Assembly (NCBI RefSeq): GCF_002783505.1
Contig: NZ_PFGL01000063.1
Location: 227,328 to 277,181, forward strand
Direction of reading: 5' to 3'
DNA length: 49,854 bases
From: Shewanella sp. CG12_big_fil_rev_8_21_14_0_65_47_15
GTDB taxonomy: Bacteria > Pseudomonadota > Gammaproteobacteria > Enterobacterales > Shewanellaceae
Shown: positions 25,542 to 34,397 of the stretch, piece after piece
Layout of the letters: each line of letters opens with the position of its first letter
Position numbering within the stretch: position 1 is the first letter of the stretch
The notes under the pieces: generated by a model
What the model was told of the DNA's origin: nothing
Seen by the model: the letters and a program-made list of their open reading frames with translations, nothing else
Database searches by the model: none
Position numbers and translations under genes: made by a program

Positions 25542-28346
25542 TTAACGGGTACACTCTTCCAGCAGATAGGCTAAGTGGCGATAGGAAATACCACTGTGTT
25601 GGGTTAGGCCTACCTCACACATACGGTTAGCGTAATAGCCTTCCTTAATGTCCACCGGGATCAGCTTTTTAATATTACGCAGTGCACTGGCATTGATTTC
25701 GGGTTTGTATAATCCTTTTTCACCCGCGTAACCACAACAGTCAATCCCCGCAGGTTTGAGCACTTGAGTTGAGCAGGCATTGGCAATCGCCTGCATTTTT
25801 GGCTCGAGTTTCATCTTGCGAGCACTACAGCCTAAGTGAAGAGCCACATTGACTTTTTTGCTGATATTGAGCTTATCGAGTAGGTTGTCGTGCATAAATT
25901 CAACCAGGTCGATAATGTTAACTTTAGGGTTACCCGTTAATGTTCTGTAGGTGCAGCTTAATGCATCGACTAGTACGGGGAGTTTACCGCCGTTGGTCAT
26001 TTTGCTGACCGCATCGATCAGTTCCTGACGTTTGGCATCGGCATTTTTAAAGTCACCCTTAGATTCCCACATTTGGCCACAGCAGAGATCGCGGGTTTTA
26101 TCAGGCGTAATCACGTTATAGCCCGCGCGTTCCAGCAGCGTGACCACCACTTCTGGCAAAGTGCGGTTATCGGGATCTTTCGGCGTCGGGCCAAAGGTTC
26201 TGCCGCCACAAGCAGGGAAGTAGACCACAGTCTCTTGACCTGCTTTTGCTGGGGAGGGTTTTGGCAGTTTGCCGCCTTTGGGGAAATCCGGATTCCAATA
26301 GGGCACTTCTTTAGAAATTAAGCGGCCGGTTTTCATTAGCGCATTGGTAATGCCATCGCCGGTGATCCTGTGGATCACGCCGAGCATGTCAAAACCTGAG
26401 CTGATCACTTGGTTGACCGCGCCAAAATGTTTGGCTTGGAAATCTAAGACTTTTTGCTCAGTGGTGGTGATGTATGGCGTGCGCAACTTACGCACTAATT
26501 GGCCCATGCTGTTATCCACTGGACAGGCAATAGTACAAAGCTGACAGGCGGCGCAGGTATCAACCACATCGTACTTAGCGGCGGCGCGCATTTCGGCTGC
26601 GGCGGCTTTATCACCGGATTGCTCTAAACGCTCGATTTCTCGCAAAGTGGCGATACGCTGACGCGGCGAGAAGTTAAGCGCCGATGTTGGACAGGTTTTT
26701 TCGCAGAAACCACATTCGATGCACTTATCGACAAAATCATCGACCACAGGGCAGGGTTTGATGTTTTTAACGTGGACATTGCTATCGTCGTTGAGGATGA
26801 CGCCGGGGTTTAAGATACCCTTAGGATCAAACACTTGCTTGATGCTTTTCATCAGAGTGTAGGCATCTTGCCCCCATTCTTTTTCGACGAACGGCGCCAC
26901 AGCGCGCCCGGTACCATGCTCAGCCTTCATCGAACCGTCGTACTTATTAATCACCATATCGGCAATATCATCCATAAAGGCATGGAAACGGTCGATATCG
27001 GCTTGGGTAGAGAAAGTCGGCGTAATAATAAAGTGGAAGTTACCCGCTAGGGCATGGCCATAGATACAACCTTCAGGGTAGCCATGTTTATGGAAAAGCT
27101 CGGTAATATCGTGTGCTGCCGCCGCCAGATGCTCGAGTTCGAAGGCCACGTCTTCGATAATGACCGAGGTGCCCTTTGGCCGCTCGCCACCCACAATGGG
27201 AAATAATCCCTTACGCATAGCCCAATACTTGTCACAGACTGCTGGGTTAGTGCTAAATTCCATTGGACGAATAAAGTCAAAACCCGCAAGTTTTTGGGTG
27301 ACATCTTGGGTATAAGCTTCGAGGGTTTGCGCGTCATCGGCACGGGATTCGATAAGCAAAATAGCGGATAATGCAGGCAATTCCGATAACCAGTCCGGCA
27401 TGCCAGGCTTACCCGTTACCGCTTTGATGGATGGCCAGTCGAGGAGTTCCGCCGCAGCGACGCTCTCACCGTTGATCAATGGAATAGCGCGGGCGGCATC
27501 TTCCATATTGTGGAACACGGCCATGGCCGAGGCTTTAAATTTAGCCTCATTGACTGTGTTGTAGGTGACTTCGTTAATGAAGGCGAGAGTCCCTTCCATA
27601 CCCACCATTAAATGATTAATGATGTCGAAGGGATCGCTAAAATCGAGTAACGAGTTGATACCATAGCCAGTAGTATTCTTGATGGAATATTTTTTACGAA
27701 TACGCTCCGCCAATACCGCATTATGGCGAGTCATGTGTGACAGTTCTTTAATCGCATCGAGAAGTTTGCCGTGGGTTTTGGCAAACTCTGCCTTTGATTT
27801 CTCACAACCAGTATCGAGCTCTGTACCATCGACAAAAAGCAGCTTTGCTGAGGCGATCGTCTGGTAACTGTTTTGGGCCGTGCCGCAGCACATACCTGAA
27901 GCATTATTGGCGACAATACCGCCAATCTTAGCCGAGGCAATGGTCGCGGGATCTGGGCCTATCTTACGGTTAAGTGGCGCTAATACGGCATTGGCATCGG
28001 AACCAATGACAGCGGCGCCTAAGGTAATTTGTTTGGCGTCGCTACTGACTTCAATTTTTCTAAAACCATCATGACCGAGGATCAGCAGTATGCCCTCACC
28101 GATAGCTTGGCCCGATAAACTGGTGCCGGCCGCCCTAAAGGTCACGGGCGCATTATGCTTTCTGGCTACCGCTAAGGTCTGTTTAACTTGCTCTAGGGTT
28201 TCGGCATGTACTACGACTTCGGGGACGATTCTGAAGTAACTCGCATCGGTGGACCAAGCAAAACGACGGACGGGATCATCTGTGACAGGGTGGTCGCCTA
28301 ATTGCACTCTTAGATCATCGATGACCAATTTATAGTTAATCGACAT
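25542..28346 (-). CDS. dld: D-lactate dehydrogenase, FAD and Fe-S type (Dld-II)
   Basis: This 934-residue respiratory enzyme fuses an FAD-binding 4 domain (about 35-250), an FAD-oxidase C domain (about 260-510), two 4Fe-4S motifs (CIECGFCEKTCP near 537, CAACQLCTIACP near 594) and two CCG domains (DLCCGQ near 751, DCCGYAG near 868). This matches the Dld-II enzyme shown to oxidise D-lactate in S. oneidensis MR-1. It feeds electrons to quinones at the inner membrane face. It lies 76 bases after the lactate permease gene, with a perfect 12-bp inverted repeat in between, and is followed by a terminator. Confidence 0.94.
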   Translation of the reverse strand: MSINYKLVIDDLRVQLGDHPVTDDPVRRFAWSTDASYFRIVPEVVVHAETLEQVKQTLAVARKHNAPVTFRAAGTSLSGQAIGEGILLILGHDGFRKIEVSSDAKQITLGAAVIGSDANAVLAPLNRKIGPDPATIASAKIGGIVANNASGMCCGTAQNSYQTIASAKLLFVDGTELDTGCEKSKAEFAKTHGKLLDAIKELSHMTRHNAVLAERIRKKYSIKNTTGYGINSLLDFSDPFDIINHLMVGMEGTLAFINEVTYNTVNEAKFKASAMAVFHNMEDAARAIPLINGESVAAAELLDWPSIKAVTGKPGMPDWLSELPALSAILLIESRADDAQTLEAYTQDVTQKLAGFDFIRPMEFSTNPAVCDKYWAMRKGLFPIVGGERPKGTSVIIEDVAFELEHLAAAAHDITELFHKHGYPEGCIYGHALAGNFHFIITPTFSTQADIDRFHAFMDDIADMVINKYDGSMKAEHGTGRAVAPFVEKEWGQDAYTLMKSIKQVFDPKGILNPGVILNDDSNVHVKNIKPCPVVDDFVDKCIECGFCEKTCPTSALNFSPRQRIATLREIERLEQSGDKAAAAEMRAAAKYDVVDTCAACQLCTIACPVDNSMGQLVRKLRTPYITTTEQKVLDFQAKHFGAVNQVISSGFDMLGVIHRITGDGITNALMKTGRLISKEVPYWNPDFPKGGKLPKPSPAKAGQETVVYFPACGGRTFGPTPKDPDNRTLPEVVVTLLERAGYNVITPDKTRDLCCGQMWESKGDFKNADAKRQELIDAVSKMTNGGKLPVLVDALSCTYRTLTGNPKVNIIDLVEFMHDNLLDKLNISKKVNVALHLGCSARKMKLEPKMQAIANACSTQVLKPAGIDCCGYAGEKGLYKPEINASALRNIKKLIPVDIKEGYYANRMCEVGLTQHSGISYRHLAYLLEECTR

Positions 28347-28374
28347 TACATTGCTCTCTTTATAAACTGACAGA

Positions 28375-28403
28375 AGTCGAAGTCACCGATCGTGACTTCG
28401 ACT
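28375..28403. repeat. Perfect inverted repeat between lldP and dld
   Basis: AGTCGAAGTCAC at 28375-28386 is perfectly complementary to GTGACTTCGACT at 28392-28403 with a 5-base loop. It lacks a U tract, so an intercistronic stabilising or processing hairpin fits better than a terminator. Confidence 0.75.
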
Positions 28404-28422
28404 GCTCAATTAAATCAATGGA

Positions 28423-30066
28423 TTAGAAACCGCCCCATAGGGTTGCAATGGTACCTGCCAGTAGGGCATAACCGATGGCAACTGGCATAGTCTTACGGAT
28501 AATTTCTGATTCTCTACCCGCCATACCCACCACAGTAGCAGCGGCTACCACGTTCATTACACACATCATATTACCGGCGTTGGCACCTATACCTTGTAGT
28601 GCCAATATCACTGTGTGGTTCATGCCAACATTGTCAGCCACGCTGTATTGCAGACTGGAGAACATCATGTTCGAGAAAGTGGCTGAACCCGATAGGAAGG
28701 CACCAAAAATCCCCACGATAGGCGCGACCCATGCCCATACTGCACCCATTGACTGGCCCAGCATATCGGCGAGGGCAACTGGCATAGAGGCCAGACCTGC
28801 ACCATTAGCACCCGAGTTTAAGAATATTTTCACCATAGGCACCGAAGCACCTAATGAAATAATGGTGGGTAACATGGACTTACATGAAACACCGACCGTT
28901 TGCTTAATCGCAGGGCTTTTCATTTTGAACAGGAAAAAACCGAGAATACACACGGCGACGAAGAAGGCGCCGGGGGCGTATAGTGTCGCGAAGCTGGCCT
29001 TAAGTTCCGTGCCCATTAAACCTGTCCAGCTGATATTGAAGCTTGATAACCAGGCTTTAAGCGGCATAACTGTACGAGATAACACCAACAGCGCAGCCAT
29101 GATGATATAGGGTGTCCAAGCGGCAATTTGTGAAAATTTAGCCGTGGCTTCAACCTTGACTCCCTCTTGACTGTCATTTTCGGCAAAATCATTCCAAGGG
29201 GTTTTAGGGAGCAAATAACCTTTGCGCGCAACTGGGATCACCAGTGCCATACCGATTAATGCACCGATAACCGCTGGGAATTCAGGGCCTGCGAGGTAGT
29301 TGATGATCCATGCGGGGACAGTAAAAGCAAGACCTGCAAAAATCGCAAATTTCCAAATGGCTAAGCCTTCCTTAAAGGATTTATTGCGACCAAAGAATCC
29401 GGTCAGCATAGTCACCATAACCAGAGGGATTAATGAACCTGTGATTAAGTCAATAGTGATCATATGCATGACGATATATTGCGCGTAACCAGCATAGTTA
29501 CCGCCATGTGCTGCAAATTGCTCCGCAGCCATGCTTACGCCACCTTGGATCAGACCCTGTTCCATCCCAAAGAGCACAGGTAAACCAATCGCTCCAAATG
29601 ATACGCAGGCTGAGTCTGCAATCAAAGCCACCACGGCGGCGGCAACGGGGGGAACCCCAAGTAATACTAGCAGTGGCGCGCCAATCGCGGCTGGTGTGCC
29701 AAAACCGGCACTACCTTCGATAAAGGCGCCAAACAACCAACAAATGATAATGACCTGCACCCGGGCATCGGCACTGATGTTAGTAAAGCCCGCACGGATG
29801 GTATCCATCGCACCCGAGTATTTCAGGGTATTGAGCAGGAATACCGCGCCGAAGATGATAGTTAATGGGGTGATGGCTGATAGCAGTCCTTCTAGGACCG
29901 ATGCGGCCAGCAGTGTAGTGTCCATTTGCCATATAAACACGGCGGCGAGTGCTGTGACTACCATGGATATGGGCATAGCCTTAGATGCGGGCATTCTGAG
30001 TAACACTAAAAATAGCATTACGCTGAGCACTGGCGTCAAGCTGGCGAGGAGTTGAAGTATTGTCAT
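28423..30066 (-). CDS. lldP: Lactate permease (LctP family)
   Basis: This 547-residue inner-membrane protein has about 12-14 hydrophobic helices and matches the L-lactate permease family, with FIEGSAGFGTPAAIGAPLL near residues 115-135 and the C-terminal MNVVAAATVVGM region. It imports lactate, including the D form, with protons. It is first in the minus-strand set lldP-dld-lldEFG. The ribosome site is modest (GAGG about nine bases upstream of the ATG). A 704-bp upstream region with several CRP/FNR-like palindromes suggests control by carbon status and electron acceptors. Confidence 0.94.
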   Translation of the reverse strand: MTILQLLASLTPVLSVMLFLVLLRMPASKAMPISMVVTALAAVFIWQMDTTLLAASVLEGLLSAITPLTIIFGAVFLLNTLKYSGAMDTIRAGFTNISADARVQVIIICWLFGAFIEGSAGFGTPAAIGAPLLVLLGVPPVAAAVVALIADSACVSFGAIGLPVLFGMEQGLIQGGVSMAAEQFAAHGGNYAGYAQYIVMHMITIDLITGSLIPLVMVTMLTGFFGRNKSFKEGLAIWKFAIFAGLAFTVPAWIINYLAGPEFPAVIGALIGMALVIPVARKGYLLPKTPWNDFAENDSQEGVKVEATAKFSQIAAWTPYIIMAALLVLSRTVMPLKAWLSSFNISWTGLMGTELKASFATLYAPGAFFVAVCILGFFLFKMKSPAIKQTVGVSCKSMLPTIISLGASVPMVKIFLNSGANGAGLASMPVALADMLGQSMGAVWAWVAPIVGIFGAFLSGSATFSNMMFSSLQYSVADNVGMNHTVILALQGIGANAGNMMCVMNVVAAATVVGMAGRESEIIRKTMPVAIGYALLAGTIATLWGGF

Positions 30067-30229
30067 GCTTGCCTCTTCATAAAGTGGTCTGTCTTTTTAT
30101 TAAAATACTAGGATTGTGCATCTACCTTAATGTCGACTTCCCAGACCTCATATCAGCAGTTTTCACTGAAAATATTAATGGTCACGACATTCTGTGGTGT
30201 GTACTAGACGCTATTTGGTGCTCGACTAA

Positions 30230-30245
30230 TATGATCTAGATCATT
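30230..30245. promoter_or_regulatory. FNR/CRP-like palindrome A
   Basis: TATGATCTAGATCATT is a near-perfect dyad. The half sites (ATGAT-CTAG-ATCAT) are closer to the FNR/EtrA consensus TTGAT-N4-ATCAA than to CRP. It lies about 165 bases upstream of lldP. Confidence 0.45.
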
Positions 30246-30311
30246 TTGGCTGCTATATGAAATGCTAATTTACAGGGCTGCGGGGTGCTTCTCTCATGGG
30301 ATTTTCCTATC

Positions 30312-30327
30312 TGTGATCGAGATCACT
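30312..30327. promoter_or_regulatory. CRP-like site B
   Basis: TGTGATCGAGATCACT fits TGTGA-N6-TCACA with one mismatch, and is the best CRP match in the window. Confidence 0.6.
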
Positions 30328-30600
30328 AGATGTAACTATGGCATATCAATTTTGCTTATATATGTTTCAATAAATCGATATTAAAGTTATTAAAAGTGCG
30401 CTTTTAGGTGGGGTGACGCCTCAGAATTGCAATTAACTGATCCATTTATTTCATTAATGAGCACTTATTGGACTTTTAACACATTTTAAAGATGTGATTA
30501 AGGTCGCATAAGTTAGCGAGAGTAATAAATAATAATATTAGTGAATTAATTATTTTGTTGATATTTAAAGAGTATTTTCTGATTTATGCGGCTTTTAGCG

Positions 30601-30616
30601 CGTGATATAGATCACG
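30601..30616. promoter_or_regulatory. CRP-like site C
   Basis: CGTGATATAGATCACG has perfect GTGA-N6-TCAC core spacing and dyad symmetry. Confidence 0.5.
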
Positions 30617-30639
30617 TTTGTATTGGATGTTAAATCTAG

Positions 30640-30655
30640 CGTGACTAAGATCACT
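30640..30655. promoter_or_regulatory. CRP-like site D
   Basis: CGTGACTAAGATCACT again has GTGA-N6-TCAC, centred 39 bp from site C. This spacing is near four helical turns, so both sites would face the same side of the DNA. Confidence 0.45.
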
Positions 30656-30770
30656 TAATGAAATTAAGTTAATTGTGTAATTTTATTTCCGATAATTAAG
30701 TGGTTTACATAAAAAACCGTAAAAAAAAGCGCTAGTGATTTTATCGAGGGGTGAGTCGATAGGACTCGTA

Positions 30771-31649
30771 TTAGAACAATTTACTGCCCCAACCTAATTT
30801 AGTGCGTAAAACATGGAAATAATTATGCCCCTTAGGGTGGATAAGCCGTAATTGTTCTGAGCTACGACGTACGATAATTTCATCGCCCGGTAACACGGCC
30901 AAATGCACATGACCATCACAGCTGACCTCGAGGTTCTCGCCATTTTCCGGCGACACCACCATCTTAATTGTACTGCAGGCATCGACCACAATTGGGCGGC
31001 ACGACAAAGTGTGCGGGAACATAGGTACTAAGATCAGCGCTTGCAAATTCGGTGTTAGAATCGCGCCACCAGCGGAGAGGGCATAGGCTGTCGATCCAGT
31101 AGGCGTTGACACTATCATGCCATCGGCGCGCTGACTGTACATAAATTGATCGTCAATATAGACTTCAAATTCAATCATATGGGCGATTTTACCCGGATGT
31201 AACACCGCTTCATTGACCGCGGTATTGCTCGCCTTGAGCATGCCGTGGCGATAGACTTCCGCCTCGAGTAAGAATCTGTGCTCGGTTGCAAATTCACCAT
31301 CAAGCACTTTAGCGAGCGCTTCTTCGAAGGCATCGGGTGGTAAATCCGTTAAAAAGCCTAAATTGCCGCGGTTGACACCGATCACGCCCACATCGAAACG
31401 GGCCAATACCCGAGCGGCCCCTAACATATTACCATCACCACCGACGACTATGGCTAAATCACAGCGCTCACCAATCTCCAGCAAATCTACCGCTTCAATA
31501 TTGGCACCTAATTCGGTGGCAACTCGCTCTTCGGCTAACACTTCATAGCCTTGCATCGTCAGCCAATGGTGCAGACGTTTTAAGGTTTGGTTAGTCCCTT
31601 GATGATGCGGTTTGCCGATAAGGCCAATGGTATGGAACTTTGTGGTCAT
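30771..31649 (-). CDS. nadK: NAD kinase
   Basis: The 292-residue product phosphorylates NAD to NADP. The catalytic GGDGN motif is at residues 70-74, with PTGSTAYALSAGG further on. The length equals that of E. coli NadK (292). I chose the ATG at 31649, where the N terminus MTTKFHTIGLIGKPHH aligns with the family; an in-frame ATG at 31700 would overlap the grpE promoter region. The gene is divergent from grpE, with 99 bases between their starts. Confidence 0.95.
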   Translation of the reverse strand: MTTKFHTIGLIGKPHHQGTNQTLKRLHHWLTMQGYEVLAEERVATELGANIEAVDLLEIGERCDLAIVVGGDGNMLGAARVLARFDVGVIGVNRGNLGFLTDLPPDAFEEALAKVLDGEFATEHRFLLEAEVYRHGMLKASNTAVNEAVLHPGKIAHMIEFEVYIDDQFMYSQRADGMIVSTPTGSTAYALSAGGAILTPNLQALILVPMFPHTLSCRPIVVDACSTIKMVVSPENGENLEVSCDGHVHLAVLPGDEIIVRRSSEQLRLIHPKGHNYFHVLRTKLGWGSKLF

Positions 31650-31674
31650 ATTTATGCTAGATCTGGCCTTAGGC

Positions 31675-31703
31675 CTTGAAACGTCAAAATTGATCCCCAT
31701 AAT
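31675..31703 (+). promoter_or_regulatory. Sigma-32 heat-shock promoter of grpE
   Basis: CTTGAAA at 31675-31681, a 13-base spacer, and CCCCATAAT at 31695-31703 match the sigma-32 consensus (CTTGAAA, 11-16 bases, CCCCATnTA) almost perfectly. The implied transcript start is about 35-40 bases before the grpE start codon. Confidence 0.88.
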
Positions 31704-31748
31704 ATGCCCAGAGTATTTAGAAACAAAGCATTTTTAGCTGGAGTGAAA

Positions 31749-32369
31749 ATGAGCAACGAGTCGATTAAAGCAGAACAGGATCTGATCCAAGAGGGTGTAG
31801 AGTCTGAAGTCTCTACCGAAGAAGCGAGTCTGATTGACGAGCTTACCCAAGCCAATTTCCGTATTGAAGAGCTGGAACAGTTACTCGCTGACGCTTTGGC
31901 GAAAGTTGAAGAACAGAAAGATTCAGTGATACGTGCCGCAGCCGAAGTGGATAACATTCGTCGCCGTGCCGCAATGGATGTGGAGAAGGCAAACAAATTC
32001 GCACTGGAGAAGTTTGCCAATGAACTCTTACCCGTGTTGGACAACATGGAACGCGCTCTACAGGGCACAAATCCGCAGGATGAAGCGACCAAAGCCATCT
32101 ATGAGGGAGTGGAGCTAACCCAAAAAGGTTTATTAACCTCCGTGGCTAAATTTGGGGTTAAACCTATCGATCCCCAAGGTCAAGCGTTCAATCCCGATCA
32201 ACATCAAGCGATTGGCATGCAGCCAAGTGCCGAATTTCCGGCGAATACTGTGATGTTAGTGATGCAAAAGGGTTATGAGCTGAATAGTCGCTTGCTACGT
32301 CCTGCCATGGTAATGGTGTCACAGGGTGGCCCAAACCAAGAAAGTGCGACGATTGATATTGAGGCTTAG
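31749..32369 (+). CDS. grpE: Nucleotide exchange factor GrpE
   Basis: This 206-residue co-chaperone releases ADP from DnaK. It has an acidic disordered N terminus, a long coiled coil (about 40-95) with RAAAEVDNIRRRAAMDVEKA, and a C-terminal beta domain with QQ/HQAIGMQPS and GYELNSRLLRPAMVMVS. The start at 31749 is chosen for its GGAG five bases upstream; an in-frame ATG at 31704 falls at the promoter -10 and cannot be the start of that transcript. It is driven by the sigma-32 promoter just upstream and followed by a terminator. Confidence 0.96.
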   Translation: MSNESIKAEQDLIQEGVESEVSTEEASLIDELTQANFRIEELEQLLADALAKVEEQKDSVIRAAAEVDNIRRRAAMDVEKANKFALEKFANELLPVLDNMERALQGTNPQDEATKAIYEGVELTQKGLLTSVAKFGVKPIDPQGQAFNPDQHQAIGMQPSAEFPANTVMLVMQKGYELNSRLLRPAMVMVSQGGPNQESATIDIEA

Positions 32370-32408
32370 GCGATATTGAAGCCTAGGTTTTGCTGAAATA
32401 GATAATAT

Positions 32409-32436
32409 AAAAAGGGCTGCTAATGCAGTCCTTTTT
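32409..32436. terminator. Bidirectional terminator between grpE and dxs
   Basis: AAAAAGGGCTGC / GCAGTCCTTTTT forms a 12-bp stem with one G-U pair and a TAAT loop, flanked by A and T runs that serve both strands. A second small hairpin, GGGAGC-AA-GCTCCC at 32487-32500, lies closer to the dxs stop. Confidence 0.8.
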
Positions 32437-32507
32437 ACTTTGCGATTTTACTAGCAGCTAGTTAGCAACTTATTCCGTCATTAAGAGGGAGCAAGCTCCC
32501 ATCACAC

Positions 32508-34376
32508 TTAATTGGCGAGATAGGCATTAATCTGCGCTAACATGCCTTCGGCATCGAGTTGTAAGTCGTGGATCACTTCTTCTGGCGAACCATGTTTAAT
32601 AAACTCATCGGGCAGGCCAATTTGCAGCACAGCTTTAGGCATTTTAAGTTTCTGTAAAAGCTCTAATACTCCAGAGCCAGCGCCGCCCATAATGGCGTTT
32701 TCTTCCACAGTGACCAGCACATCGTGGGTTTGCGCCATCTCTTTGACTAAATTCACATCCAGCGGTTTCACAAAGCGCATATCGACCACAGTGGCATCTA
32801 AATCTTCAGCCGCCGATAATGCCGCCGCTAAAGTGGTACCAAAGTTGAGTATGGCAATACGCTTGCCGATACGCTTAATTTCCCCTTTGCCAATAGGCAG
32901 TGCCGTCATCGCCTCGACCTGCGTGGCTCCTGTCGCGCTGCCCCTTGGATAGCGAACCGCACTTGGGCCAGCATCGTAGCAATAACCGGTATACAGCATC
33001 TGACGACATTCATTTTCATCCGATGGCGCCATAATCACCATATTCGGGATGCAGCGCATAAAGCTTAAATCGAACGCACCTTGGTGGGTTGGGCCGTCGG
33101 CACCGACAATACCGCCGCGATCAATAGCGAATAAAACGGGCAATCGTTGCAGGGCAACATCGTGGATCAACTGATCATAGGCCCGTTGCAGGAAGGTCGA
33201 GTAAATCGCCACCACAGGTTTATAACCTTCACAGGCAAAGCCTGCGCCGAGTGTCACCGCGTGTTGCTCGGCAATGGCTGCATCGAAATACTGTTTCGGG
33301 AAGCGCTGGGAAAACTCCACCATGCCCGAACCTTCACGCATGGCAGGGGTAATACCGAGCACTTTCTCATCCTGCTCGGCGATATCGCACAACCACTTGC
33401 CAAATACCTGGGAAAAGGTCGGTAGCCCAGGCTTAGTCGCGGGTTTTTTAAACTGTGAAGGGTCAAACTTAGGCACGGCGTGCCAGCCGATGGGGTCTTT
33501 TTCTGCTGGTTCATAACCACGACCTTTTTTGGTCATGATATGCAGTACCTGTGGGCCCTTGAGATTACGCATATTGCGCAGGGTCTCGACCAAAGCCTCC
33601 ACATCGTGGCCATCAATGGGGCCTATATAGTTGAAGCCTAATTCTTCGAAGAGGGTACCAGGTACAACCATACCCTTGAGGTGTTCTTCGGTGCGTTTGG
33701 CCATTTCTTTGATGACGGGCATACCCTTGAGCACTTTTTTGCCGCCTTCGCGCAGAGTGGTATATAAGCGCCCCGACATCAGTTGGGCTAAATGGTTGTT
33801 TAAGGCGCCGACATTTTCAGAAATTGACATTTCATTGTCGTTCAGTACCACCAGCATATCGTTGTGTAGATCGCCCGCGTGGTTCATGGCCTCGAACACC
33901 ATGCCGCCTGTCATAGCGCCATCACCAATCACGGCAACGACTTTGCGCCCCGCTTGTTCTTTCTCTGCGGCAACGGCCATCGCCAGCGCGGCGCTGATCG
34001 ACGTCCCCGAATGCCCCACGCTGAAGGTGTCGTATTCACTTTCTTCACGCCAAGGGAAGGGGTGCAAACCATTTTTTTGCCTGATGGTATGCATTTTATC
34101 CCGGCGACCGGTGAGAATTTTATGGGGATAGGCTTGATGGCCTACATCCCAAATTAAACGATCGAATGGGGTGTTGTAGACATAATGCACGGCAACGGTT
34201 AATTCGACCGTACCTAGGCCAGAGGCAAAATGTCCACTGGACATGCCGACAGACTTAAGAAGGAACTCCCGTAATTCATCGGCTACCTGTGGTAATAGGG
34301 CCTGAGGAAGTTGGCGGAGTTCATTAGGAGTATTGGCCTGTGCCAATACGGGAAACTGAGAAATGTCCAAACTCAT
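32508..34376 (-). CDS. dxs: 1-deoxy-D-xylulose-5-phosphate synthase
   Basis: This 622-residue thiamine-diphosphate enzyme condenses pyruvate and glyceraldehyde-3-phosphate, the first step of the MEP isoprenoid pathway. His49 in SGHFASGLG sits at the same position as in E. coli Dxs, and GDGAMTGGMVFEAMNHAG is the ThDP/magnesium motif. The transketolase C-terminal domain follows. Length is typical (E. coli 620). It is last in the minus-strand operon xseB-ispA-dxs, 21 bases after ispA, the usual gammaproteobacterial order. Confidence 0.97.
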   Translation of the reverse strand: MSLDISQFPVLAQANTPNELRQLPQALLPQVADELREFLLKSVGMSSGHFASGLGTVELTVAVHYVYNTPFDRLIWDVGHQAYPHKILTGRRDKMHTIRQKNGLHPFPWREESEYDTFSVGHSGTSISAALAMAVAAEKEQAGRKVVAVIGDGAMTGGMVFEAMNHAGDLHNDMLVVLNDNEMSISENVGALNNHLAQLMSGRLYTTLREGGKKVLKGMPVIKEMAKRTEEHLKGMVVPGTLFEELGFNYIGPIDGHDVEALVETLRNMRNLKGPQVLHIMTKKGRGYEPAEKDPIGWHAVPKFDPSQFKKPATKPGLPTFSQVFGKWLCDIAEQDEKVLGITPAMREGSGMVEFSQRFPKQYFDAAIAEQHAVTLGAGFACEGYKPVVAIYSTFLQRAYDQLIHDVALQRLPVLFAIDRGGIVGADGPTHQGAFDLSFMRCIPNMVIMAPSDENECRQMLYTGYCYDAGPSAVRYPRGSATGATQVEAMTALPIGKGEIKRIGKRIAILNFGTTLAAALSAAEDLDATVVDMRFVKPLDVNLVKEMAQTHDVLVTVEENAIMGGAGSGVLELLQKLKMPKAVLQIGLPDEFIKHGSPEEVIHDLQLDAEGMLAQINAYLAN

Positions 34377-34397
34377 AGCGAGATACTTCGTCTCTTA

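Larger units (their letters stand above)
30067..30770. other. 704-bp regulatory region upstream of lldP
   Basis: No gene is visible. The stretch is AT-rich and carries four dyad-symmetric sites of CRP/FNR type, listed separately. A run of A at 30720-30728 gives a U tract on the minus strand just after nadK, preceded by a short AGCGCT palindrome; this is a weak candidate terminator for nadK. GTTAATTGTGTAA near 30670 loosely resembles an ArcA box. Confidence 0.6.

Noticed and set aside
28475..30055. Long plus-strand ORFs opposite lldP
   Set aside because: They are shadows of the GC-patterned lldP gene, with no ribosome sites or domain signatures.
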